From Marinobacter nauticus (GTDB lineage: Bacteria; Pseudomonadota; Gammaproteobacteria; Enterobacterales; Shewanellaceae): DNA of 64,000 bases. Positions 24,241 through 35,534 of the stretch are shown piece by piece. Both the position numbers and the translations under genes were made by a program. The DNA is taken from contig NZ_JAHVJZ010000005.1 in the NCBI RefSeq assembly GCF_019801015.1, forward strand, positions 1-64,000, in the 5' to 3' direction. Under the pieces are notes generated by a model that saw nothing but the letters and a program-made list of their open reading frames with translations, was not told the origin of the DNA and did not search any database. Every line of letters starts with the position of its first letter. Positions within the stretch are counted from its first letter, which is position 1.

Positions 24241-26571
24241 TCAGATGGGCGAACCCGGCGGCAACGGCAAAGGCTCGGCGATGGCGTTGAGCTCCTTGTC
24301 GGTCAGCCCGCTGCGCAGCACCTCAGCCAGCATGCGATAGTGCGCGGCATCCCGATCCGGCGCCCGACGGGCCCGTCGCTCCAGCTGTTCGGCGTCTTCC
24401 AGCATCCGTGCCCGGACCTGCGCCTTCACCTCAGACGTCGCCCCGGCGGAGCGGAACAGCGTCAGATAGCTGTCCACCAACACCGCCTGACTGCGGGCCA
24501 GCGCTGCGCCCGGCAGGCCCGGCTGGCTGTCCGCCAGCAGTACCGCTTCCGACAGCGAATCAAACAGCCACTGCGGACCGGGCAGTTCGCTGTCCAGCCA
24601 CTGTTGCTGCGACAAACGGTTTACCCGGGCCGGGTCCAGCAGTTGCGCCAGCACCTGGCGGCTGGCCACTTCCGCCAGTCCGGTCAGATCCGGGATCCGG
24701 CCCAGCCGGGAACCAAACTGCTCCCGGTCCGGATGACTGCCATACGCCAGCGGCGACCACTGCATGGCTAACGGCTGCGGCAGAGCCAGCGCCTGCGGAG
24801 CGAGGGTTTTAAGCAGGCTTTCCAGCGCCGCTTGCTGATACTCCGGGGCCACCGCACTCGGTGCCTCTCCGGCGTAGTCGTAGCTGACACCGCCAATCAA
24901 CCGGGTGGCCGCTTCAACCTGGTAACGCTGCATCAGGTAGATCGGCACCAGCAGATCGCCCAACGCACTGAGGGGTTCGCCGGGCAGCAGAGCCTGCGGC
25001 CCCAGCTGCGCCAGGGCAATCTGGCGAATGGCCATCATCTCATCCAGCCGCACTACCGGATCGGTGCCGTTATCCCACAGGTGCGCCTGGGGATGGGCGG
25101 CGGACGCGCCACGGGCATCCGGGTCACTGATAAAGCGAAGGCCCGCTTCCCGCGCTTCCCGGGCCAGTTGCGCCTGTGCCTCAGCTTCCGGCAGCTGATA
25201 GTCAGCGTAGCCAAACGCGATGGCGTGTTTGTCCCACGGGCTGAGGCCTACACTGTATGCCTGATCCAGCACAATGGTATCGCCTTGCAGCGTGATGTTG
25301 GGATGGGGGTAATCCAGCACTGAAGCATCGCCACTGGCTGACGCCGCGAAGTTATGAGCCAGGCCCAGGGTATGGCCCACCTCATGCGCCGAAAGCTGGC
25401 GCAACCGGGCCAGCGCCGTCGCTTCTGCGGCCGCCAGTGCCGCCTCGCGATCGTCCCAGCCCGCGGTCATCCCACGGAAAATCTTGTGGTCCTGACGGAC
25501 CCGCAGCGACCCCAGGGTGACGTGACCTTTGAGGATCTCTCCACTGCGGGGATCCACCAGCGCATCGCCGTAAGACCAGCCCCGGGTCGCCCGGTGTACC
25601 CATTGGATGATGTTGTAGCGGATGTCCTGGGGATCGGCGCCTTCGGGCAACAGTTCTACCCGATAGGCATCGATAAAGCCCGCCGCTTCGAAGGCATCCT
25701 GCCACCAGCGGGCTCCCTCCAGCAGCGCACTGCGCATCGGCTCCGGCGTACCGGGATCGAGGTAATAAACGATCGGTTCTTTCACCGCCGACGGCGCGGC
25801 TCCGGGGGTAACTTTCTCCAACCGGTGACGGGGCAGGTACTGCACCGCCATCGGCTCGGCCAATGACGCGGCATAATCGTCGTAACGGTAATCAAAGAAG
25901 CCCGACTCCGGGTGGAAGCCGCGTGGCGTCATCGGCTCATCCGGTAAGGCCACAAAGGAGAGACGCACCTGCAGGCTCAGGCGCTCAGGGTCCGGCGCAA
26001 CCTGCTGAACGTGGCTGCCGGGGTCCGCACTGGTGAAGGTCAGTTGCAGATCGAGGTCGGCGTTGTTCGGAAAGCTTTTCACGCTCTCTGACAACACCAG
26101 CGAACGGCTGCCATCCAGATGAAAGTTGCCCTGTTCGGTGGCACTGAGGCGGGCAGCGATGCCATGAAGGTCGGAGAACAGCAGCTCGCTCAGCTCCGCT
26201 TTGCCGGACTCCAGCGTTCCCACCCACAGTACCGAATCAGCAAACGCCTGGGTCAGAGCCGCTTTCTCAGCAGGGTTGTCCGTATAAGCGCGATAGCGGG
26301 TGTTCAGTTCCCGCAGCAGCAGACGATTGCCGTGTTGCTCAAACTGCACCAGCCGTCGGCTGCCCAGCTGGCCCCGATCCAGGCCGATATCATTGGAACC
26401 CACGCCCTGGGGCAGGCTGGTCACCAACAGAAAGGGCGTGTCCAGTGGCGGGTTGTCCAGCAACACCTGCCCGTCATCATCAAGAGTCAGATCCAGAAAC
26501 CGGGCTTGTTCGGCACTGGTGGGCAGAGAGAGGGTCACGGCCAGCAGCAGCCAGGCGATCCTTGCAAACAT
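24241..26571 (-). CDS. Exported zinc metalloprotease, DUF5117/DUF4953-type
   Basis: Predicted periplasmic or secreted peptidase of 776 residues. After a signal peptide (LLLAVTLSLPTSAEQA) comes a beta-rich N-terminal region (about 25-260), then the catalytic domain with the extended zinc motif HEVGHTLGLAHNF (about residue 396; HExxHxxGxxH) and a helical C-terminal region. Families with this architecture carry DUF5117 and DUF4953 in databases and have no known substrate. Start: ATG at 26571 is preceded by GGAT; the ATG three codons earlier is not. It converges on the kinase gene terminator. Confidence 0.85.
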   Translation of the reverse strand: MFARIAWLLLAVTLSLPTSAEQARFLDLTLDDDGQVLLDNPPLDTPFLLVTSLPQGVGSNDIGLDRGQLGSRRLVQFEQHGNRLLLRELNTRYRAYTDNPAEKAALTQAFADSVLWVGTLESGKAELSELLFSDLHGIAARLSATEQGNFHLDGSRSLVLSESVKSFPNNADLDLQLTFTSADPGSHVQQVAPDPERLSLQVRLSFVALPDEPMTPRGFHPESGFFDYRYDDYAASLAEPMAVQYLPRHRLEKVTPGAAPSAVKEPIVYYLDPGTPEPMRSALLEGARWWQDAFEAAGFIDAYRVELLPEGADPQDIRYNIIQWVHRATRGWSYGDALVDPRSGEILKGHVTLGSLRVRQDHKIFRGMTAGWDDREAALAAAEATALARLRQLSAHEVGHTLGLAHNFAASASGDASVLDYPHPNITLQGDTIVLDQAYSVGLSPWDKHAIAFGYADYQLPEAEAQAQLAREAREAGLRFISDPDARGASAAHPQAHLWDNGTDPVVRLDEMMAIRQIALAQLGPQALLPGEPLSALGDLLVPIYLMQRYQVEAATRLIGGVSYDYAGEAPSAVAPEYQQAALESLLKTLAPQALALPQPLAMQWSPLAYGSHPDREQFGSRLGRIPDLTGLAEVASRQVLAQLLDPARVNRLSQQQWLDSELPGPQWLFDSLSEAVLLADSQPGLPGAALARSQAVLVDSYLTLFRSAGATSEVKAQVRARMLEDAEQLERRARRAPDRDAAHYRMLAEVLRSGLTDKELNAIAEPLPLPPGSPI

Positions 26572-26622
26572 GGTGTACATCCATAGGTGACTGATTCCGC
26601 TCAGCTTACCTTTGGGGGCAGA

Positions 26623-27087
26623 TCACCTCAAGGGCAGTGCAGGCTCAGGCAGACGCTGAAGGCTGAACAGATACGCGGTCACGCCTGCGGCGATCGCCAG
26701 CAGCAGGAGCTTGACCGGCCACAGGGGCACCAGAACGATGGCAAGACCCATTCCCAGCCATTTACCCGCGAGGCAACGGCGCAGTTGACGCCGGGTCAGC
26801 CCTTTGCGGGTCACAAAGTTTTGCAGGTACGGGCCCAGCACCCGGTGATGAAACAGCCAGTGTCGCATCCGGGGGGAGGAGCGGCTGAAGCAGTAGGCGG
26901 CCAGCAGCAGAAACGGCACGGTCGGCAGCAACGGCACCACCACCCCAGCGCTGCCCAGCGCAATGGCGAGCCAACCCACCAGCATTAACAGGGGGCGAAA
27001 CGGCGCCGACACCAATGACTCACCACCCTCCAACTTAACCGCAACATCGCCACTTTTAACCATTTTTTCACTGCACTTTCCGCACAT
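26623..27087 (-). CDS. DUF454 (YbaN-type) inner-membrane protein, paralogue 1
   Basis: The 154-residue membrane protein has two or three spans and the family core GVVVPLLPTVPFLLLAAYCFSRSSPRM, then HHRVLGPYLQNF and RKGLTRRQLRR. An extra N-terminal stretch (about 30 residues, starting MCGKC) precedes the core. It diverges from the HutW-HutX gene across 83 nt that contain a direct repeat resembling an iron-regulated operator. A second copy of the family lies at 29631. Function is unknown, though the setting suggests a link with iron or heme. The start is uncertain between ATGs at 27087 and 27063. Confidence 0.85.
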   Translation of the reverse strand: MCGKCSEKMVKSGDVAVKLEGGESLVSAPFRPLLMLVGWLAIALGSAGVVVPLLPTVPFLLLAAYCFSRSSPRMRHWLFHHRVLGPYLQNFVTRKGLTRRQLRRCLAGKWLGMGLAIVLVPLWPVKLLLLAIAAGVTAYLFSLQRLPEPALPLR

Positions 27088-27144
27088 TACCTCGATCTCC
27101 GTCACGGACAATCTTTGCACTGAGTGCGAGTCTATATGCGACCG

Positions 27145-27166
27145 ATTCTTATTTCTATTCTTATTT
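27145..27166. promoter_or_regulatory. Perfect direct repeat in the hutW/DUF454 divergent promoter
   Basis: ATTCTTATTT occurs twice exactly (27145-27154 and 27157-27166), a 12-nt period, ending 4 nt before the hutW start. The AT-rich hexamer content (AATAAGAAT on the other strand) resembles the repeated units of Fur boxes, and heme-utilisation genes are commonly Fur-regulated. The match to the canonical 19-bp Fur box is imperfect, so the assignment is tentative. Confidence 0.5.
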
Positions 27167-27170
27167 TGTT

Positions 27171-29204
27171 ATGACGGTGAAACTTGATGAGTCCCTCACG
27201 GGACGCTTGACCCGTGACCCGATGACCGGCGCTTTCCGGAAAAAGGAAACCGCCCACATTCAGGTGATGGGGTCGCCCATTCTGCCGGAAGATCAGGGGT
27301 CTCACTGGCAAACATTGCTGCGCCAGGGTACGGCCGATGGGCCGCGACTGGCGTATCTGCACATCCCGTTCTGCCGCACCCGATGCAGCTACTGCGCGTT
27401 TTTCCAGAATCGCTCCAGCGAAGAGAAGATTGCCGGTTACCTGAAGGCTCTGCACCGGGAACTGGCCATGGCGGCAGAACAACCCGCGCTGACCGGCGCA
27501 CCTTTCGATGCGGTTTATGTCGGCGGCGGCACGCCCAGTGACCTGAGCCCGCAGCAGATCCAGGAGCTGGGCCAGGCGATCCGCGACACCCTGCCTCTGC
27601 GCAGCGACGCCGAGCTGACCTTTGAAGCCCGCTTCCACGGTTTTGATCAGGGCCGCTTCCAGGCCTGTCTGGACGCCGGATTCAACCGCTTCTCCCTCGG
27701 CGCACAGAGCTTCAATACCGAGCTGCGCCAGCGATTGGGCCGCATTGATGACGGTGATACCGTTTTGCGGGCACTGGAACGGATGTGCAATCAGGATCAG
27801 GCCGTCATCGTGGCGGACCTGATTTACGGACTGCCGGGCCAGACTCTGGCGGACTGGCAGCGGGATCTGGACACACTGGTGGATACCGGCGTCGGCGGGG
27901 CCGACCTCTATCAGCTGATTCTGCTGCCGGAAAGCCAACTGGGCCGCGCCGTCAACAAAGGCCGGGTCGCCCCGCCTCCGGGCACCGTGGAAAAAGCGGC
28001 CATGTTTGAGGCTGGTCTCAACACCCTGTCACGCCATCACTTTAACCGGCTCAGTGTCAGCCACTTCGGCCGGGACCGACGGGAGCGCAACCGCTATAAC
28101 CACCTGTCCAAGGCCGGGGCCGAGCTGGTGCCCTTTGGCGCCGGCGGCGGTGGCCGTGTTCAGGGCCACGGCGTGATGCTGGAGCGGCAACTGTGCCGCT
28201 ACCTGGAGCGCATCGACGCCGGTGAAAAGCCGATCGCGATGATGACCCAGCCCCATGAAGAACACACCCTGAGGTATGCCCTCGGCGGAGGGTTCGATCT
28301 GGGTTATCTGGATCTGGATCGGCTCTACCACCACGAAGATCGCGATCTGGCAGAGGAAGCCGCCCCGCTGTTTCAGGCGTGGCAGAACCATGGATTGGTC
28401 GAGCGGGATGGTCGCTACCTCAATCTGACCAAAGCCGGCCAGTTCTGGCACATCAACCTGCAACAAGGGCTCAACCAATACCTGGACGCCCTGAACGAGC
28501 AACAACAACAGGCGAGACTGAATACCATGTCCGATCATTACCAGCGCATTAACACCCTGAGCCAGCAGCAACCCATGTCCTCTCTGGCGCAAATTGGCCG
28601 GCAACTGGGGTTGACCGAGCTGGCCACGGTTCAGTCTCTGCCGACGGAAGAGGCAACCGTAGTGGACGGTCGCCACTTTGATCGGCTGATGGCGGCGCTG
28701 ACGGACTTCGGCCCCACCACCACCGTGATTGAGGTGGCGGGCCAGATCCTGGAGTACAAAGGCGGCTTCCCGGAAGGGCGCTACGGCCACGGCTTCTATA
28801 ACCTGCAGGGCGAGCACCTGCGCGGCCACCTGGATCCGAAAGCCGTCTGCCACATCGCCTTTGTCCGCCGTCCCTTTATGCGCCTGGAGACCCGGTCGTT
28901 ATGGTTGTTCAATGCCGATGGCCAGTGCAGTTTCAAGATCTACCTGGGCCGTGACGAGAAGCGCAAGCTGCTGCCGCAACAGGTGGAGAAGTTTGAGGCG
29001 CTGGAGCAGGAGCTGCTGGCCCTGGACGCCACACTGCCGCCAGCGGAACAAACGCTGATCATGACCCAACCGGCGGATGAAGCCCGCCCGGCCACCTGTC
29101 CCATCAGTGGCATTCAGCTGAAACCGGGCCAGCAACTGAGCCCCGAGCAGGACGCTCAGGTGCGGCAGAGCCGTTGTCCGATGAAACGACTGCTGGGTCG
29201 CTGA
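27171..29204 (+). CDS. HutW-HutX fusion: radical SAM heme-degradation enzyme with heme carrier domain
   Basis: The 677-residue protein is two proteins in one. Residues 1 to about 445 match the ChuW/HutW radical SAM methyltransferase that opens heme anaerobically: CRTRCSYC (Cys68, 72, 75) binds the cluster, GGGTPSDL binds SAM, and LGAQSF and DLIYGLPGQT follow. A Gln-rich linker (about 443-450) leads to a HutX/ChuX-type cytosolic heme carrier domain (about 453-618: LPTEEATVVDG, GGFPEGRYGHGFYNL, LDPKAVCHIAFV). A tail with two CP motifs (about 640-677) is extra. The start ATG lies directly behind the direct repeat, with little Shine-Dalgarno; the N-terminal DP..GAFRKK..AH pattern supports it. Confidence 0.9.
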   Translation: MTVKLDESLTGRLTRDPMTGAFRKKETAHIQVMGSPILPEDQGSHWQTLLRQGTADGPRLAYLHIPFCRTRCSYCAFFQNRSSEEKIAGYLKALHRELAMAAEQPALTGAPFDAVYVGGGTPSDLSPQQIQELGQAIRDTLPLRSDAELTFEARFHGFDQGRFQACLDAGFNRFSLGAQSFNTELRQRLGRIDDGDTVLRALERMCNQDQAVIVADLIYGLPGQTLADWQRDLDTLVDTGVGGADLYQLILLPESQLGRAVNKGRVAPPPGTVEKAAMFEAGLNTLSRHHFNRLSVSHFGRDRRERNRYNHLSKAGAELVPFGAGGGGRVQGHGVMLERQLCRYLERIDAGEKPIAMMTQPHEEHTLRYALGGGFDLGYLDLDRLYHHEDRDLAEEAAPLFQAWQNHGLVERDGRYLNLTKAGQFWHINLQQGLNQYLDALNEQQQQARLNTMSDHYQRINTLSQQQPMSSLAQIGRQLGLTELATVQSLPTEEATVVDGRHFDRLMAALTDFGPTTTVIEVAGQILEYKGGFPEGRYGHGFYNLQGEHLRGHLDPKAVCHIAFVRRPFMRLETRSLWLFNADGQCSFKIYLGRDEKRKLLPQQVEKFEALEQELLALDATLPPAEQTLIMTQPADEARPATCPISGIQLKPGQQLSPEQDAQVRQSRCPMKRLLGR

Positions 29205-29264
29205 TCGACTTGCCATCCGGCCACCGTTGCTTCAGGTTGGGGCGGTGGCCATCAGGAGGCAGGG

Positions 29265-29624
29265 ATGCAGAAAGGGATCATAATGGCGGTGATGCTGCTG
29301 ACCGGTTGCAGCACCACAGAAAACTTCCGGGGATACCTGGATTACGGTACGGAGTCGATGGTATTCCGGGACTGCCGCAGCGGCGAATTCTACTGGCTGG
29401 GCACCACCGGAGGGGCGCCCGCACAGTGGGCGGCGATCCACGCCATCGTCAATGACGTTTCCGGCTGTGCTGGCGAACGCTGGCAGTGCCCTACTCCGGA
29501 TGCGCCGGTGGCGGTGGTTGGCCGCTTGTCGGAACCCGGCCAGCACGGGCCGTTCGGGCAGACCGGGCGCAAGTTAGATATTCTTGAGGTGACGCTGTTG
29601 GACAGCAACGCCTGCCAGCCCTGA
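29265..29624 (+). CDS. Small predicted lipoprotein
   Basis: The 119-residue protein has a lipoprotein signal peptide: MQKGIIMAVMLLTGC with lipobox LTGC at Cys15. The mature part contains an aromatic segment (FRGYLDYGTESMVFRDC) and two further cysteines near residues 68 and 75 (GCAGERWQC), which could form a disulfide. GGAGG stands 5 nt before the ATG. It follows the HutW-HutX gene by 60 nt and may be cotranscribed. Family not recognised; a CreA- or META-like envelope role is only a guess. Confidence 0.75.
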   Translation: MQKGIIMAVMLLTGCSTTENFRGYLDYGTESMVFRDCRSGEFYWLGTTGGAPAQWAAIHAIVNDVSGCAGERWQCPTPDAPVAVVGRLSEPGQHGPFGQTGRKLDILEVTLLDSNACQP

Positions 29625-29630
29625 TGGGCG

Positions 29631-30022
29631 TTACTCCTCTCCCGGAAGCAATCGCTTCATCCGGATCAGATGGATGCTGACGGCTACGGCAATGGCAGCC
29701 AGTCCCCACTTCACGGCAACGACCGGCGCGATGGTGATGGCAATCGCCATCCCCACCCACAAGCTGACCAAAGAGGAGATCAGTTGCTTGCGGGTCAGCC
29801 CTTTGCGTTCCAGATAGTTGCGCAGATAGGGACCCAACAGCCGGTTATTGAACAGCCACACCTGCATCCGCGCCGAGGAACGACTGAAGCAGAAGGTCGC
29901 CAGCAACAGAAACGGCACCGTCGGGATCAGCGGCAGAAACACCCCCAGAGTGGCGGCAGCCACGGCCAGACAGCCCACCGCCATCAGCAGGTATTTCAGT
30001 GGGCCATGCACCGGCGTCGGAC

Positions 30023-30026
<4 letters not shown>
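29631..30026 (-). CDS. DUF454 (YbaN-type) inner-membrane protein, paralogue 2
   Basis: The 131-residue membrane protein is clearly related to the product at 26623: GVFLPLIPTVPFLLLATFCFSRSSARM, LLGPYLRNYLERKGLTRKQ and a hydrophobic C-terminal half. Its ATG overlaps the stop of the hybrid sensor kinase by 4 nt (ATGA), so the two are translationally coupled. The two DUF454 genes thus flank the heme gene on either side, both on the minus strand. Function unknown. Confidence 0.87.
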
Positions 30027-33694
<3,668 letters not shown>

Positions 33695-33858
33695 GTGCTG
33701 GGGATCCCCGGAACAATCTGTGGTGGAGTCTATCAGAACCCCCGGACTTAAGGCAGGGGATCCCTGTTTCGGCAACGGCTTAGCCTTTCCACCCTGTCCG
33801 ACTCTGTGAGCACCGATAGGTTGCGTAAGGGTACGAAAATTTACCTTTCTTTAACCTG

Positions 33859-33893
33859 AACGGACACACCGGCCTGATGGCCGATGTGTCCGT
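33859..33893. terminator. Strong hairpin between phoH and the sensor kinase gene
   Basis: AACGGACACA-CCGGCC and GGCCGA-TGTGTCCGT pair over about 15 bp with one mismatch and a TGAT loop, 9 nt past the phoH stop (minus strand). No T run follows on the minus strand, so it may be a rho-independent terminator of poor type or a 3'-end stabilising structure. Confidence 0.55.
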
Positions 33894-33901
33894 CAGAACG
33901 C

Positions 33902-35296
33902 TCACAGGTTCTCTTCAGCGAACGAGGCCAGGCGAGAGCGCACCACCCCATTCAGATACACGTTGGCACTGCCTTCAAAGTCTTTAAACCGCTCAACGAT
34001 ATAGGTCAGGCCTGACGTGACCGCTGTCAGGTAGTTGGAATCGATCTGCGCCAGGTTTCCGGAGCAGACCAGCTTGGTGCCCTCCCCCATCCGGGTAATG
34101 ATGGTTTTGATCTGAGAGGCGGTCAGGTTCTGGCACTCATCCAGCAACACAAAGCTGTTCTGAATCGAGCGCCCACGCATGAAGTTGACGGATTTAAACT
34201 GGATGTTGGCCTTGTCCATGATGTACTGCAGGCTGGAGCTGGGGCTTTCGTCGTGCTTGTGCAGCACCTCCAGGGTGTCGGTCACCGCCGCCAGCCAGGG
34301 CATCATCTTCTCCTCCTCGGTACCGGGCAGGAAACCGATGGATTCGGCAATTTCCGGGGTGTTTCGTGTCACCAGCACCCGGTCATAACGGCGCTGTTCC
34401 ACCACCTGTTCCAGCGCGGCGGCCAGTGCCAGCAAGGTTTTGCCCGAGCCCGCCGGGCCGGTCAGGATCACCAGATCGACGTCCGGATCCATCAGCGCCT
34501 GCATCGCCATCCCCTGATAGACGTTTTTCGGCGAAATGCCCCAGGCGTGGTACCCCATCAACCGCTCCCGGCCCAGATCCTTGATGGTAACGCTGTGCTC
34601 ATCCAGCCCTTTTACCTGCCCGCAGAACGACTCACTGGAATCCACCAGATATTGATTCTGATACACGCTGTCCACCCCCAGCGCTTCCCGGTCCAGGGTG
34701 TGGTAAACGAATCGTCCGGCCTGGTGGCTGTGCACATCGCCGACCCGATCCCACAACTTGCCATCGATTTCAGCAAACCCGGTGGCCAGAAAACGGATGT
34801 CCTCCACCAGCTGGTCACTGCGGTAATCCTCCACCTTACGCAGTCCCGCCCCTTTGGCTTTGAGGCGCATATTGATGTCTTTGGTCACCAACACCACTTC
34901 GGCATCGGTACGGGTTTGCTGGAGGTAGAGCGCGGAGTTGATGATCTGGTTGTCGTTGTGGTCGCCGGGAAGGGCGATGGGCGTATCAAACTGGACTTGG
35001 TGATCGGGGAAGATGGCGAGGGTTCCGGCGCTGTCTGGGTGACTCTCCCTCAAGGGTAAGGGGACACCGGCAACCAATTGCTCGGGCGGGGCGCTGCCAA
35101 CGCAGTCCTCCAGGGCCCGGATGGCAATTCGGGCGTCTCTGGAGACGTCCTTTTTCCTATCTTTAATCTGGTCCAACTCCTCCAGCACGGTCATGGGGAC
35201 CACCACGTCGTGCTCTTTGAATGAATAGATGGCGAGGGGTTCGTGCAGTAACACATTGGTGTCGAGCACAAAGAGTTTCTTCTCCGCCTGGACCAT
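33902..35296 (-). CDS. PIN-PhoH ATPase (PhoH2 type)
   Basis: The 464-residue cytosolic protein has an N-terminal PIN RNase domain (KKLFVLDTNVLLHEP, about 6-20; acidic residues in VTKDINMRLKA) and a C-terminal PhoH P-loop ATPase (LTGPAGSGKTLLALAAA, about 268-284; FVLLDECQN). PhoH2 proteins unwind and cleave RNA. Start: ATG at 35296 behind GGAGG, since the frame is open for 31 more codons upstream without a site. A sigma-32-like promoter lies about 120 nt upstream. Expressed divergently from rapA. Confidence 0.93.
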   Translation of the reverse strand: MVQAEKKLFVLDTNVLLHEPLAIYSFKEHDVVVPMTVLEELDQIKDRKKDVSRDARIAIRALEDCVGSAPPEQLVAGVPLPLRESHPDSAGTLAIFPDHQVQFDTPIALPGDHNDNQIINSALYLQQTRTDAEVVLVTKDINMRLKAKGAGLRKVEDYRSDQLVEDIRFLATGFAEIDGKLWDRVGDVHSHQAGRFVYHTLDREALGVDSVYQNQYLVDSSESFCGQVKGLDEHSVTIKDLGRERLMGYHAWGISPKNVYQGMAMQALMDPDVDLVILTGPAGSGKTLLALAAALEQVVEQRRYDRVLVTRNTPEIAESIGFLPGTEEEKMMPWLAAVTDTLEVLHKHDESPSSSLQYIMDKANIQFKSVNFMRGRSIQNSFVLLDECQNLTASQIKTIITRMGEGTKLVCSGNLAQIDSNYLTAVTSGLTYIVERFKDFEGSANVYLNGVVRSRLASFAEENL

Positions 35297-35411
35297 GGCA
35301 CCTCCGCTATGCTTTACAGGTTTTTCCCGGTAAGGAGCAGGGCGCGGACAATCGCCTTTCACAACGTCAATGAGTGTGGCGATCACCACGCCTCACAAGA
35401 CCTACCATGAC

Positions 35412-35442
35412 AGATAGGCTGGCCTTTGACCAGCATTTCAAG
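35412..35442 (-). promoter_or_regulatory. Possible sigma-32 promoter for phoH
   Basis: On the minus strand CTTGAAA (35436-35442) matches the heat-shock -35 exactly, and CCTATCT (35412-35418) is close to CCCATNT at a permitted spacing. It lies about 115 nt upstream of the phoH start. Consensus match only. Confidence 0.4.
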
Positions 35443-35534
35443 GAGCCAGCCTAGCGGGTGATAAGCGGAATAAACTCATGTAATATACGCGCCTTTTTCC
35501 GCCCCCCTCAGACACATCAGGAGTAGCGTAATTC

